DNA from: Sporosarcina aquimarina
GTDB lineage: Bacteria; Bacillota; Bacilli; Bacillales_A; Planococcaceae
Assembly (NCBI RefSeq): GCF_019748715.1
Contig: NZ_JACLBZ010000013.1
Span: 28,686-92,685 of the forward strand
Direction: 5' to 3'
Length of the DNA: 64,000 bases
The notes under the pieces were generated by a model that had not been told where the DNA came from, ran no database searches, and saw only the letters and a program-made list of their open reading frames with translations. Both the position numbers and the translations under genes were made by a program. Of this stretch, positions 43,484 through 52,405 are shown piece by piece; within the stretch, counting starts at the first letter, position 1, and every line of letters begins with the position of its first letter.

Positions 43484-43520
43484 GAGCCATCCTCACACTT
43501 AAATGTGTACCGGATGGCTC
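43484..43520. terminator. Bidirectional terminator between yhfP and putP
   Basis: GAGCCATCC and GGATGGCTC form a 9-bp stem, with an inner ACAC/GTGT pair. It lies between convergent genes. Confidence 0.85.
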
Positions 43521-43531
43521 AGTTTTGTATG

Positions 43532-45013
43532 TCACCGTTCTTTCTTCAATAAATAAATCGTTTCATTGTATTCACGCTCAATGTCAGCATTCTTTCGGTA
43601 TGTTGCCAAACTGACGATATACGTCACGATCAGACAAACGATAAATCCTGGAACGATTTCATAAAGTGTATCAGAAAGGACTTTAAAACTGCCCCACACA
43701 CCGACTGTAATTGCTCCAGTCACCATACCGCTCAACGCACCTTGAGCCGTAATTTTTCTCCAATAAAGAGATAAGAGGATCACCGGTCCAAATGCCCCTC
43801 CGAAACCTGCCCAAGCAAACGAAACTAGTTTTAAAACTGACTCTTTATTTGGCCATGCAAGAACTAACGCGACGAATGAAACGAATAGAACCGCTGCACG
43901 CCCTAAAAAGACATACTGCCGATCTGACGCATCCGACTTGAAGACTGCTTTGTACAAATCCTCTACCAACGCGGAAGATGTAACGATCAATTGGGATGAA
44001 ATTGTACTCATGACCGCGGCCAATACCGCAGCCAGCATAATTCCTGCGATAAGAGGATGGAAAAAGATTTGACCTAGGACAATGAATACCGTTTCGCGAT
44101 CCGCCAGCACAGCATCATTTTGCTGAAAATACGCTACTCCTACCAACGCGGTCGCGATGGCGCCAATCAAACTCAACAGCATCCAGCTAATTCCAATACG
44201 TCTAGCACTTTTCGTCTCTTTAACTGACTTTATCGCCATGAAACGCACAATAATATGCGGCTGACCAAAATAACCAAGCCCCCATGCGAGCGAGGATATA
44301 ACTCCCAATACACTTACACCGGACACTAAACTAAACAGTGCCGGGTCTACTTGGCGTATACTTTCCACTGTTTCCGTAAAGCCCCCTGTGATGAAAACTC
44401 CTACTGAAGGCACTAGGATAAGCGCTAAAAACATAATCAGCCCTTGCACGAAATCCGTGTAGCTTACTGCCAAAAATCCGCCGAATAACGTATAGGCTAT
44501 GACAACTGCGGATACGATCAATAACCCTGTATGATACTCTAAACCGAATGAACTGTGAAAGAACTTTCCCCCTGCCACCATTCCTGAAGAGACATAGAAG
44601 GTGAAAAATACTAAAATGATAATACCTGAAGCAACGCGCAGCAAGCGAGAGGTATCTTTCAATCTATTCTCCAAGAAACTTGGAATCGTAATTGAGTTAT
44701 TTGAAACTTGTGTGTACACACGCAAACGCGGTGCCACCAAAAGCCAGTTTAAATAGGCTCCTATCGTCAATCCAATGGCAAGCCACGCCTCACCAAGACC
44801 GCTTAAGTAAATCGCACCCGGAAGACCCATCAACAGCCACCCCGACATATCGGAAGCACCAGCACTTAACGCCGTGACTGCGGGACCAAGTGAACGTCCG
44901 CCTAGCATATAATCCGTCAGATTGGATGTCCGTTTGAACGCGTACCAACCGATAAATAACATCGCTGCCATGTACAAAATAATCGAAATAAGCTGATACG
45001 TTTGTTCCGTCAT
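43532..45013 (-). CDS. putP: Sodium/proline symporter PutP (SSS family)
   Basis: A 493-residue, 13-helix sodium:solute symporter. It has TSNLTDYMLGGRSLGP and the sodium-binding ALSAGASDMSGWLLMGLPG near the N-terminus. FGGFLAVSYTDFVQGLIMF and LAAVMSTISSQLIVTSSAL are also as in PutP. It imports proline with Na+, and the Mrp antiporter could help restore the Na+ gradient. The UPF0145 gene is divergent, 255 nt away. It ends in a shared terminator. Confidence 0.94.
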   Translation of the reverse strand: MTEQTYQLISIILYMAAMLFIGWYAFKRTSNLTDYMLGGRSLGPAVTALSAGASDMSGWLLMGLPGAIYLSGLGEAWLAIGLTIGAYLNWLLVAPRLRVYTQVSNNSITIPSFLENRLKDTSRLLRVASGIIILVFFTFYVSSGMVAGGKFFHSSFGLEYHTGLLIVSAVVIAYTLFGGFLAVSYTDFVQGLIMFLALILVPSVGVFITGGFTETVESIRQVDPALFSLVSGVSVLGVISSLAWGLGYFGQPHIIVRFMAIKSVKETKSARRIGISWMLLSLIGAIATALVGVAYFQQNDAVLADRETVFIVLGQIFFHPLIAGIMLAAVLAAVMSTISSQLIVTSSALVEDLYKAVFKSDASDRQYVFLGRAAVLFVSFVALVLAWPNKESVLKLVSFAWAGFGGAFGPVILLSLYWRKITAQGALSGMVTGAITVGVWGSFKVLSDTLYEIVPGFIVCLIVTYIVSLATYRKNADIEREYNETIYLLKKER

Positions 45014-45111
45014 ACAATCTCCCTCCTTTTTCTAACCAACAAACCTATTTTACCTTATCCACAAGATACTTTGAACCGTAATTCCAATGTGCGTATATTG
45101 AAACAATTATT

Positions 45112-45134
45112 CCCGACAATATTCCCCGGGAAAT
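45112..45134. promoter_or_regulatory. 23-bp element with CCCGGGAAAT, copy 2
   Basis: CCCGACA, then ATATTC, then CCCGGGAAAT, identical to the element at 34707-34729 except for two bases. It lies ~100 bp upstream of putP and ~135 bp upstream of the UPF0145 gene. Confidence 0.55.
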
Positions 45135-45143
45135 GATTTCGTA

Positions 45144-45160
45144 CGACAAATTCTTTGTCG
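45144..45160. promoter_or_regulatory. CGACAAA inverted repeat near element copy 2
   Basis: CGACAAA-TTC-TTTGTCG is a perfect 7-bp inverted repeat 10 bp to the right of the 23-bp element. It is a possible operator. Confidence 0.35.
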
Positions 45161-45214
45161 ATACAATCTTGTTAATTGTAGTTTCACAGTTAATCTTCTC
45201 CGTTCAAACTATTT

Positions 45215-45243
45215 TGAAACCTTCTTCACTTTCATAACGTATA
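45215..45243 (+). promoter_or_regulatory. ECF-like promoter of the UPF0145 gene
   Basis: TGAAAC at 45215 and CGTATA at 45238 have 17 bp between them. The sigW promoter here has 16, so this spacing is one longer. It lies 26 nt before the start codon. Confidence 0.5.
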
Positions 45244-45268
45244 AATACAAACAAAAGGAGGAGATTGT

Positions 45269-45592
45269 ATGTTACACACGACAACAAATACTTTACAAGG
45301 AAGGACAATACAAACATATCATGGGATTGTATCAGGAGAGACGATTATGGGAGCGAATATTGTACGTGATATTTTTGCATCTGTCACAGATATCGTGGGC
45401 GGACGCAGCTCTGCCTACGAAGGCAAACTGACAGAAGCGCGTGAAACTGCTATTGAGGAGATGTCTGAAAAGGCTCGTCGTATGGGAGCGAATGCAGTGA
45501 TTGGCGTGGATTTAGATTTTGAAATGGTGCGTGAAGGTATGATGATGTGTATTGCGACCGGAACTGCTGTTACGTATCGCGACGGGGAATAA
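45269..45592 (+). CDS. UPF0145 (YbjQ-type) protein
   Basis: A 107-residue member of the YbjQ/UPF0145 family, sometimes called heavy-metal-binding domain proteins. It has [39 protein letters not shown] and [11 protein letters not shown], the family's conserved blocks, and forms pentamers in solved relatives (from memory). GGAGGAG lies 5 nt before the ATG. An ECF-like promoter precedes it. The function is unknown, and metal binding is not proven for the family. Confidence 0.9.
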   Translation: MLHTTTNTLQGRTIQTYHGIVSGETIMGANIVRDIFASVTDIVGGRSSAYEGKLTEARETAIEEMSEKARRMGANAVIGVDLDFEMVREGMMMCIATGTAVTYRDGE

Positions 45593-45638
45593 CCATCAAA
45601 TAGTTTGCCGCTCTGGATAATTTATTGGAGGCGACACG

Positions 45639-46601
45639 TTGAGGAAAGTTGGTAAATTTATGATGATCACTGCTTTAACTTTGATTGCTAGTTTTTTAGT
45701 ACTCATTGGTATCAGTCATGTGAATCACCAAGCAAAACTCAAAAAAGAGAACGAGAAATTTATTCCAACTGGCGTGTTGATAGAAGTGAACGATCATAAA
45801 ATACATGTGTATACGGAAGGTACAGGGAAAGAAACCTTGGTATTTTTATCGGGCAGCGGTACGAGTTCACCGTCGTTGGATTTCAAGTCACTGTATTCAT
45901 TATTAAGCGATACACATCAAATTGCAGTAGTGGAAAGAGCCGGTTATGGATTCAGTGAAATAACGGATTCGCAACGTGATATAGATACGATTCTGTCTGA
46001 GACGAGAGAAGCTCTATTTCAGGCTGGAGCGGAGGGGCCTTTCATTTTATTGCCCCATTCTATGTCAGGAATTGAAGCATTGCATTGGGCACAGATCTAT
46101 CCGGATGAAGTAAAAGCCATCATTGGTTTAGATATGGCCGTCCCCGGCGTGTACGAACAGATGAAAATCAATATGCCCCTAGTTCGATTAGGTAAGCTGG
46201 TTGCGGATATCGGTGCAACAAGATGGTTTCCTGCATTATCTCAAAGTGACGCGATGAGGTACGGGACATTGACGGAAGATGAGAAAGAACTATATGAGGT
46301 GACCTTCTACCGAAGGACCGCCACTCAAAATATGCTCAATGAAGTCATTGAAATTAAAGACAATGCGAAGCGTGTACAAGAAAGTTTGCCTGTTGATATT
46401 CCGATGCTGTTGTTTGTATCGAATGGGCAAGGTACTGGCTTGGATAAGAGTAATTGGGTCGGTTTTCAAAAAGATTTTGTTGCCGATCAAAGCAATAGTA
46501 AATTGATAGAATTAAACTGCTCTCACTACGTTCATAACATTGAATCTATACAAATAGCTGAGGATTCCACACGTTTTATCGAGATGATGAACAACCGGTA
46601 G
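45639..46601 (+). CDS. Membrane-anchored alpha/beta hydrolase
   Basis: A 320-residue protein. An N-terminal signal anchor (about residues 6-26: FMMITALTLIASFLVLIGIS) is followed by an extracellular alpha/beta hydrolase domain. LVFLSGSGTSSPSLDF is the oxyanion-region strand, and the nucleophile elbow is LPHSMSGIEALHWA (Ser in H-S-M-S-G). The likely catalytic His is in NCSHYVHN near the end. The start is TTG with GGAGG 7 nt upstream. It may be co-transcribed with the UPF0145 gene. The substrate is unknown. Confidence 0.85.
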   Translation: MRKVGKFMMITALTLIASFLVLIGISHVNHQAKLKKENEKFIPTGVLIEVNDHKIHVYTEGTGKETLVFLSGSGTSSPSLDFKSLYSLLSDTHQIAVVERAGYGFSEITDSQRDIDTILSETREALFQAGAEGPFILLPHSMSGIEALHWAQIYPDEVKAIIGLDMAVPGVYEQMKINMPLVRLGKLVADIGATRWFPALSQSDAMRYGTLTEDEKELYEVTFYRRTATQNMLNEVIEIKDNAKRVQESLPVDIPMLLFVSNGQGTGLDKSNWVGFQKDFVADQSNSKLIELNCSHYVHNIESIQIAEDSTRFIEMMNNR

Positions 46602-46607
46602 GAATAT

Positions 46608-46639
46608 AAAAAAGAGAGGTTCAATTGCCTCTCTTTTTC
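46608..46639. terminator. Bidirectional terminator after the hydrolase gene
   Basis: AAAAAGAGAGG and CCTCTCTTTTT form an 11-bp stem around TTCAATTG. It lies between convergent genes. Confidence 0.88.
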
Positions 46640-47068
46640 TCATCTCTGTTCTTTCGGATAAAACTCCTGTAAAAACGTAACAGATTGCCGAATCAGATCT
46701 TTCAGCACTTCCACATCGATATCCAGCACTTTATTAATATAGACGCAGGCCTTGCCGCTCGTATGCTTGCCGAAACTCTCTAGTAACTGTTCCCGTTCAG
46801 GATCACCTGTTGCAAAGTATAGGCTGATCTTGGCTTTACGCGGAGAAAACCCCACGAGTGGTGCTTCCCCTTCATGGCCCGTTTTATATACATAATGATA
46901 GGAGCCGAACCCGATAATGCTAGGTCCCCACATCTTCGCTTCATGACCCGTGGTTTCAGTAAATATATCAAGCAAGCGGTACGCATCCTCTCGCTTTTTC
47001 AGATTCTCCACTCTCTCAATAAATTCAATTACACTATCGTCCGTTTCCTTCGTCTTCAACTCATACAT
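46640..47068 (-). CDS. DUF1801 (YdhG-like) protein
   Basis: A 142-residue protein of the DUF1801/YdhG fold. It has KMWGPSIIGFGSYHYVY and FSPRKAKISLYF, as in the family. The start of the motif ETTGHEAKMW contains the conserved E-x-W-like site, here W after KM. The function is not known. YwbE lies 16 nt upstream on the same strand, so they may be co-transcribed. Confidence 0.87.
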   Translation of the reverse strand: MYELKTKETDDSVIEFIERVENLKKREDAYRLLDIFTETTGHEAKMWGPSIIGFGSYHYVYKTGHEGEAPLVGFSPRKAKISLYFATGDPEREQLLESFGKHTSGKACVYINKVLDIDVEVLKDLIRQSVTFLQEFYPKEQR

Positions 47069-47084
47069 GAGAATTCAGCCCCGT

Positions 47085-47279
47085 TCATCCCAAAATTTCT
47101 GCCACTCGGCCGACTTGTCCATCCTCTAACCGCACTTTAATCCCATGCGGGTGAAAGCTTGAATTGGTCAATATATCCTTAACGACCCCCTCCGTTTTCA
47201 CACCGCTTCGCTGATCCTTTTTCAAGATGACTGCTACCTGCAGCCCTGGCTTGATGTCCGCTCGATTTTGTCCATTCAT
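47085..47279 (-). CDS. ywbE: YwbE family protein
   Basis: A 64-residue protein, normal for YwbE (DUF2196). It has the conserved RADIKPGLQVAVILKKDQRSG, continuing with TEGVVKDILTNSSFHPHGIKV. It ends VRLEDGQVGRVAEIL. The fold is a small beta barrel, probably nucleic-acid-binding by analogy, with no known function. Confidence 0.9.
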   Translation of the reverse strand: MNGQNRADIKPGLQVAVILKKDQRSGVKTEGVVKDILTNSSFHPHGIKVRLEDGQVGRVAEILG

Positions 47280-47470
47280 AAATTAAACCGCTCCTCTTTT
47301 TATTCAGTGTACCATAACCAATTCCCCTTATACTCGTATTGGTCTCTTACATGAGCTAGAAAATTTAACAGTAATGAAGGACCTTCACACGCCTCACTTT
47401 CAAGTACTTCTAATGAAGGAAGGTAAAATGCATGATACAATAAAGTCTATCTAACTAGGAGGGGATAAGT

Positions 47471-47911
47471 ATGCGATTAACAGTATACCTAGCTGGGGAG
47501 ATTCACACGTCATGGCGAGATGAGGTCAAGCAGCAGGCAGAAAAACTGCAGCTGCCGGTCGATTTCGTCGGTCCGATGGAAGTTCATGACCGCTCGGATA
47601 ACATCGGGGAAGAAATTTTAGGGGAACAGCCCGATCCAATTTTTAAAGATGCCGCTGCTTCAAGCTTCAACAACTTACGTACCGAAATCTTAATGAAGAA
47701 ATCAGACATCGTTATTGCTTTATTCGGTGAGCAGTACAAGCAGTGGAATACCGCAATGGATGCGAGTGCAGCCGTTGCATACGGCAAACCACTCATTTTA
47801 ATTCGTCAGAAAAACCATCATCACCCATTAAAAGAACTATCACGCAAAGCTCATCTAACGGTTGAATCTGTCGATCAAGCCGTCCGCGCTTTGGAGTATA
47901 TTTTTGAATAA
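47471..47911 (+). CDS. ytoQ: YtoQ family protein
   Basis: A 146-residue protein of the YtoQ family. It starts RLTVYLAGEIHTSWRDEV, a beta-alpha unit like nucleoside deoxyribosyltransferases. DFVGPMEVHDRSDNIGEEIL, KSDIVIALFGEQYKQWNTAM and DASAAVAYGKPLI are further conserved blocks. The activity is unknown. AGGAGGGG lies upstream of the ATG. It is a single gene with its own terminator. Confidence 0.92.
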   Translation: MRLTVYLAGEIHTSWRDEVKQQAEKLQLPVDFVGPMEVHDRSDNIGEEILGEQPDPIFKDAAASSFNNLRTEILMKKSDIVIALFGEQYKQWNTAMDASAAVAYGKPLILIRQKNHHHPLKELSRKAHLTVESVDQAVRALEYIFE

Positions 47912-47947
47912 AACAGGGAAGCAACCACGACTGGTTGCTTCCCTGTT
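47912..47947 (+). terminator. Terminator of ytoQ
   Basis: AACAGGGAAGCAACCA and TGGTTGCTTCCCTGTT form a perfect 16-bp stem around CGAC, followed by a T-rich stretch. Confidence 0.93.
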
Positions 47948-47995
47948 CATTTATTTTTAATAAGTTTTTATAAGCACCTCCTCACTCATCGCATC

Positions 47996-48049
47996 TTTAC
48001 AAACTCTTTACACACCCTTCACACTCACTCAACACATCTCCTGTACAGT
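47996..48049 (+). promoter_or_regulatory. PhoP-type promoter of pstB with four phased half-sites
   Basis: TTTACA, TTTACA, TTCACA and TCAACA begin at 47996, 48007, 48018 and 48029, exactly 11 bp apart. TACAGT follows after 9 nt at 48044. The geometry is the same as at pstS. Confidence 0.88.
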
Positions 48050-48081
48050 AAAGTTAACGAACAAATGGAGGTTTTCGACAG

Positions 48082-48897
48082 ATGGTACTAAAAGAGCGGA
48101 TTGAAGAACCGAAACTTCGCGTGATGAATAATGCAAACTGGAATAAGCCGGTGTATCAAGCAGATAAATTAAATCTTTGGTATGGAACGTCACATGCACT
48201 TAAAAATTTGGATATGACGATTCATGAAAAAGAAGTGACGGCGATTATCGGTCCTTCCGGATGCGGTAAATCCTCTTTTCTCAAGACGCTAAATCGGATG
48301 GTGGAACTGCAAGCAGAAGTCCATATTTCCGGCACATTGACATTCATGGAGGAAACAATTTTCTCTCCTGCACTGCCCGTTGAGCTATTGCGCACGAAGG
48401 TCGGTATGATTTTCCAAAAGCCAAATCCTTTTCCTAAATCTATTTTCGAAAACGTTGCATTCGGTCTGAAAATTCAAGGGATCCGTCAAAAGGATGTAAT
48501 AGAACATGTTGTAGAAGATAGCTTGCGTAAAGCAGCATTGTGGGATGAAGTGAAAGACCGACTGCAAAAGCCTGCAATGAGTCTATCGGGTGGGCAGCAG
48601 CAACGTCTGTGCATAGCCCGCGCGTTAGCTGTTTCCCCTGAGGTGCTGCTGATGGATGAACCAACTTCTGCCTTGGATCCGATCTCTACTCATAAAGTCG
48701 AGGAACTCATCACTCAACTCAAACAGGAAGTAACGATTGTCATTGTGACGCATAATATGCAACAAGCTTCCCGTATTTCTGACCAGACTGCGTTTTTCTT
48801 AAATGGAGAAATGATTGAAATGAACTCCACTCCAATTATTTTTGAGCGTCCAACCGATTCATTGACGGACGATTATATCAACGGTCGCTTCGGTTGA
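48082..48897 (+). CDS. pstB: Phosphate ABC transporter ATP-binding protein PstB
   Basis: A 271-residue ATPase of the Pst system. It has Walker [18 protein letters not shown], with the PstB-typical [25 protein letters not shown] is diagnostic of PstB. The signature is [16 protein letters not shown], Walker [16 protein letters not shown] and H-loop IVTHNMQQA. It energises PstSCA, whose genes lie 8 kb away on the other strand. The leader contains four PhoP half-sites. It is a single gene here, not in a pst operon. Confidence 0.95.
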   Translation: MVLKERIEEPKLRVMNNANWNKPVYQADKLNLWYGTSHALKNLDMTIHEKEVTAIIGPSGCGKSSFLKTLNRMVELQAEVHISGTLTFMEETIFSPALPVELLRTKVGMIFQKPNPFPKSIFENVAFGLKIQGIRQKDVIEHVVEDSLRKAALWDEVKDRLQKPAMSLSGGQQQRLCIARALAVSPEVLLMDEPTSALDPISTHKVEELITQLKQEVTIVIVTHNMQQASRISDQTAFFLNGEMIEMNSTPIIFERPTDSLTDDYINGRFG

Positions 48898-48991
48898 TTA
48901 ATTGCGTATTTCTTCTGCAAATTCCAACTGCCCTTAAACTACTTCAGATGGTAGAATAGATGTATAGAAGCAGTCAGGAAGGGGCAGCCGA

Positions 48992-51823
48992 ATGTCGCGT
49001 AAAAGAGGGATTCGCCAGCAATATATTAATGTATTTCTCGTATCATTGTTAATCGCAGTGATCGGCATGGGCAGTATGTATAAATACGTCAAAAATTCTT
49101 GGACAGATTTGGAAGAGGCACGTCAAGAATCCTTTGAAAAGGCTCAATTGGTAGAGCTTATTTCGAATTCTATCCAGGACTTATTTTTTCGTATCCGCGG
49201 GTATTATTCATTCCAAATAGAAGGTGAACTGAATGGTGCATTTCAGGCATTTCAGGATATCCATACCTATTCACGTCAATACAAATCACTTTCTCTTAAT
49301 GCAGAAGAACAAAAGATGATTGGAGAAATTGATAACTTTCTAACAGATTATGAAAATGGAACGTTTCCAAAAGCCATCCAACTTGTTGCAGATAACGACT
49401 ACGAAGGATTGCGTGAACTTGCAAAAAGCGGATCAAATTTATCCGTAAATCGCTTCATCGAATATGCTAATGAGTATAATCTAAATGCGCAAGAAGAACT
49501 TTCCCAGTCTTATGCACAAACGAAAAAACAAACCAATGTATTCTTTTTACTTATCACCTTACTCAGTTTCGCTTTTTTGCTTATTCCTATCTACATGGTT
49601 TGGAATGTAATAAATCGGGTAATACGACCAGTAGAAAAAATCACCTACGCAGCGGATCAATATGAAACCGAAGGCAAAATACTTTTCCAACCCATTACCA
49701 GAGAAGATGAAATAGGTGCTTTATCTCAAGCTATTCATAAGATGATGCAGCGCATCCAGACGAACGAACAGGAACTACTTGCTCAGAATGAAGAATTGAT
49801 CTCTCAGCAGGATGAGCTGTTCAATCGACAGACAAAAATGGAATATGCCCTGTCTGAAGCACGCTTTTCGCGTGTTCGCTTGGAACGATATAACGGTCTC
49901 AGTCATTTACTATCGCTTTCATTGGATAAACAAGAAGTCTGTGATCAAACATCGGATTATCTCGACACAATCTATCAATCGGATCTCAGCTTCCTTTGGT
50001 TCCCAAAAAGTAATGTCTCTTCGCTGAAAGGCATGTCTGAAAAATTCTTTGAAGAGGTCAAACAAGAGCGGATGGAATACATAAAGCTTCGACTTGAAAA
50101 AGAGCCTTACTTCGTGATCAAACGGGAGGCGGATTATGAGAAAGGCGTTGCAGGAAATACGACGTTCGTTTATGATTTCGTGGCGGGTATCTACAATTCT
50201 GAAAACGAATTAAACGTTATCTCCATACTTTCTCGTATTGGTAAACCCTTCACTGAAGACGATCAAACAGACCTTTATGGATTGCTTAGAAGAATCGCGA
50301 TCTCAGTGGATCGGATTGAACAATACGAATTGATCAGCCATGAACGTCAGCTTAATCAGAACATCCTAGACAATATTAATGAAGGAATTCAGTTTGTTTC
50401 CAGCACTGATGAAGACGATCAGTACAATGCCGCCCTATTCGAACTGCTGGGCATGGAGCCTGAGATGGAGCATAAGAAATGGCCCAGAGACAAATGGACA
50501 GAATGTTTCTTACAGCGAATCAGTGAGCCCGAACAATACAAAAAGTTTTTGAATGAAGCGCTTGATCCGGAAAATCAGGAATTCAGAAATTATTCCTATA
50601 TTGTTTCGCTGCCATCCGCAGAATCACGCGTCATGAACGTCTACAGTGTACCGATCGTCATTCAAGGAGATAAAGTCGGTACCATCTTCGTGCATCGGGA
50701 TATGACACACGAGCATGAAGTGGATCAAATGAAGACCGAACTGGTCTCTACAGTTAGTCACGAACTACGCACCCCATTGTCTAGTATTCTCGGTTTTTCC
50801 GAGTTGTTGCTGAATAAGGAAATGGACGAAAAACGAAAAAAACGTTATTTAGAAACTATTTATAATGAGGCTACACGCTTGACTGCACTGATCAATGATT
50901 TTCTGGATCTTCAACGCATGGAATCAGGCCGACTGGCTTACACGGTAGAAGAAATATCTTTAGTCGATCTTATGCGGCAAACAGTGGATAATTTAGAGAC
51001 CCAATCCTCATTGCACAACATCAAGATCCAAGATATTACTTGCGCCTCTATGGTTGCTGCCGATCGAGATCGAATGATTCAGGTTTTCACGAATATACTT
51101 AGTAATGCCGTTAAATTTTCTCCAAACGGCGGTGATGTAAATGTGACATTATGGAATCAACAGGATTCAATCATCCTGTCGATTACAGACCAAGGTATCG
51201 GAATCCCTAAAGAAGACATCAGTCATCTTTTCGAGAAATTTTATCGATTCGATAATAGTTACAGCAGGAAAATAGGTGGTACAGGTCTTGGTCTGTCCAT
51301 TTGCCAAGAAATCATAAAAGACCACAACGGGCGAATCTGGATAGAATCAGAAGAGAACGTAGGTACGACGGTATTTATTACTCTTCCCCTAAAACAGCAA
51401 TTGCCAACGGGGCCTGTCAATTTAGACAAGCCACTTGTGAATGTAGTAGAAGACGACGTCAATATTGCATTGTTATTGGGAGAGGAATTGGCAAACAACG
51501 GATTTTCAGTGATCCATCATTCAACAGTGGACCAAGCGTTTAGTTGCATGCAAAGAATGCAGCCAGCCGCTGTCGTAGTTGATTTAAAATTAAGCGGCAA
51601 TGAAAATGGCTGGGAGTTGATTAGAAAGATGAAAGAACAGAAGGAAACTGCTTCTATCCCAGTCATCATCTCTTCGTCTTTGGAAAAAGAGCCACAGCTG
51701 ATGAAAGAATTTAAGATTGAACATTATCTAACAAAGCCATACTCACTTCAGGATCTATCTTCGACACTCATGGAAACTGTCCAGCGTGCAGACGGCAGGA
51801 TTTTATACCCTGACAGCGAGTAA
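48992..51823 (+). CDS. Hybrid sensor histidine kinase with C-terminal receiver
   Basis: A 943-residue protein. TM1 is at about 11-30, an extracellular helical sensor at 31-180, and TM2 at about 182-205. A HAMP domain (~206-258) leads into a coiled coil to ~295. A GAF-like region (~300-460) and a PAS-like region (~465-575) follow. The kinase core has HisKA with His590 (SHELRTPLSSILG) and HATPase with DQGIGIPKEDI and GTGLGLSICQEII. The receiver (~818-940) has EDD, phospho-acceptor Asp864 in VVVDLKL, and Lys in LTKPY. The convergent genes at 52025-54025 encode a lone receiver and an Hpt protein, so it probably feeds that relay. The ligand is unknown. Confidence 0.9.
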   Translation: MSRKRGIRQQYINVFLVSLLIAVIGMGSMYKYVKNSWTDLEEARQESFEKAQLVELISNSIQDLFFRIRGYYSFQIEGELNGAFQAFQDIHTYSRQYKSLSLNAEEQKMIGEIDNFLTDYENGTFPKAIQLVADNDYEGLRELAKSGSNLSVNRFIEYANEYNLNAQEELSQSYAQTKKQTNVFFLLITLLSFAFLLIPIYMVWNVINRVIRPVEKITYAADQYETEGKILFQPITREDEIGALSQAIHKMMQRIQTNEQELLAQNEELISQQDELFNRQTKMEYALSEARFSRVRLERYNGLSHLLSLSLDKQEVCDQTSDYLDTIYQSDLSFLWFPKSNVSSLKGMSEKFFEEVKQERMEYIKLRLEKEPYFVIKREADYEKGVAGNTTFVYDFVAGIYNSENELNVISILSRIGKPFTEDDQTDLYGLLRRIAISVDRIEQYELISHERQLNQNILDNINEGIQFVSSTDEDDQYNAALFELLGMEPEMEHKKWPRDKWTECFLQRISEPEQYKKFLNEALDPENQEFRNYSYIVSLPSAESRVMNVYSVPIVIQGDKVGTIFVHRDMTHEHEVDQMKTELVSTVSHELRTPLSSILGFSELLLNKEMDEKRKKRYLETIYNEATRLTALINDFLDLQRMESGRLAYTVEEISLVDLMRQTVDNLETQSSLHNIKIQDITCASMVAADRDRMIQVFTNILSNAVKFSPNGGDVNVTLWNQQDSIILSITDQGIGIPKEDISHLFEKFYRFDNSYSRKIGGTGLGLSICQEIIKDHNGRIWIESEENVGTTVFITLPLKQQLPTGPVNLDKPLVNVVEDDVNIALLLGEELANNGFSVIHHSTVDQAFSCMQRMQPAAVVVDLKLSGNENGWELIRKMKEQKETASIPVIISSSLEKEPQLMKEFKIEHYLTKPYSLQDLSSTLMETVQRADGRILYPDSE

Positions 51824-51960
51824 AAAATGAGCTGTTCGAGAAGTCATTTTGACTTTTCGGATGGCTTTTGTTTTGTATACGAAAGCTTTTTATTTATTCT
51901 AAGTATACGCATTGTTGCGGAAGGGGTAAGGTGGTCTGCTGCTCCCTTTTCCAACCGTGC

Positions 51961-52014
51961 AAAAAAAGGCTGTCACTTCAAAGACAAAATATCTTCCAGC
52001 GACAGCCTTTTTTA
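51961..52014. terminator. Bidirectional terminator between the hybrid kinase and receiver genes
   Basis: AAAAAAGGCTGTC and GACAGCCTTTTTT form a 13-bp stem with a 28-nt loop. It lies between convergent genes. Confidence 0.85.
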
Positions 52015-52024
52015 TGATATTGAT

Positions 52025-52390
52025 TCAGAAAATCGAGTTCAGTAATTCAACCAGCTCATTCGGACTAAAAGGCTTGGGGACAAAATACGCAGCCCCTCTT
52101 TCTATGGCTGCCTCCTGATCTTCCCGCTGCGCTTTTGCTGTCAGCATGATCACAGTAGTGTCGAGCTGGAGCGGTTGTATACGCTCCAGTACTTCCAAAC
52201 CCGTCATATGAGGCATCATATAATCCAGAAGAACGGCATCATACTGATTTTCTTGGATTTTCCGCAATCCTTCCAGCCCATCCTCTGCCTCGTCGACTTG
52301 AAACCCCGCGAATTCTAATGTATCTGTCAGCAGCATACGTAAAATTTCTTCATCATCTACAACCAACACTTTCTTCTCTGCATATGACAT
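52025..52390 (-). CDS. Single-domain response regulator (CheY/Spo0F-like)
   Basis: A 121-residue receiver domain with no output domain. The acidic pocket is VLVVDDEEILR, the phospho-acceptor Asp56 is in AVLLDYMMPHM, and the conserved Lys is in FVPKPFSP. It lies 15 nt downstream of the Hpt-REC-GGDEF-REC gene and is probably co-transcribed. It could act as an intermediate, like Spo0F, between the hybrid kinase and the Hpt domain. That role is inference. Confidence 0.92.
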   Translation of the reverse strand: MSYAEKKVLVVDDEEILRMLLTDTLEFAGFQVDEAEDGLEGLRKIQENQYDAVLLDYMMPHMTGLEVLERIQPLQLDTTVIMLTAKAQREDQEAAIERGAAYFVPKPFSPNELVELLNSIF

Positions 52391-52405
52391 GGCGCGGTCT
52401 CCCTT

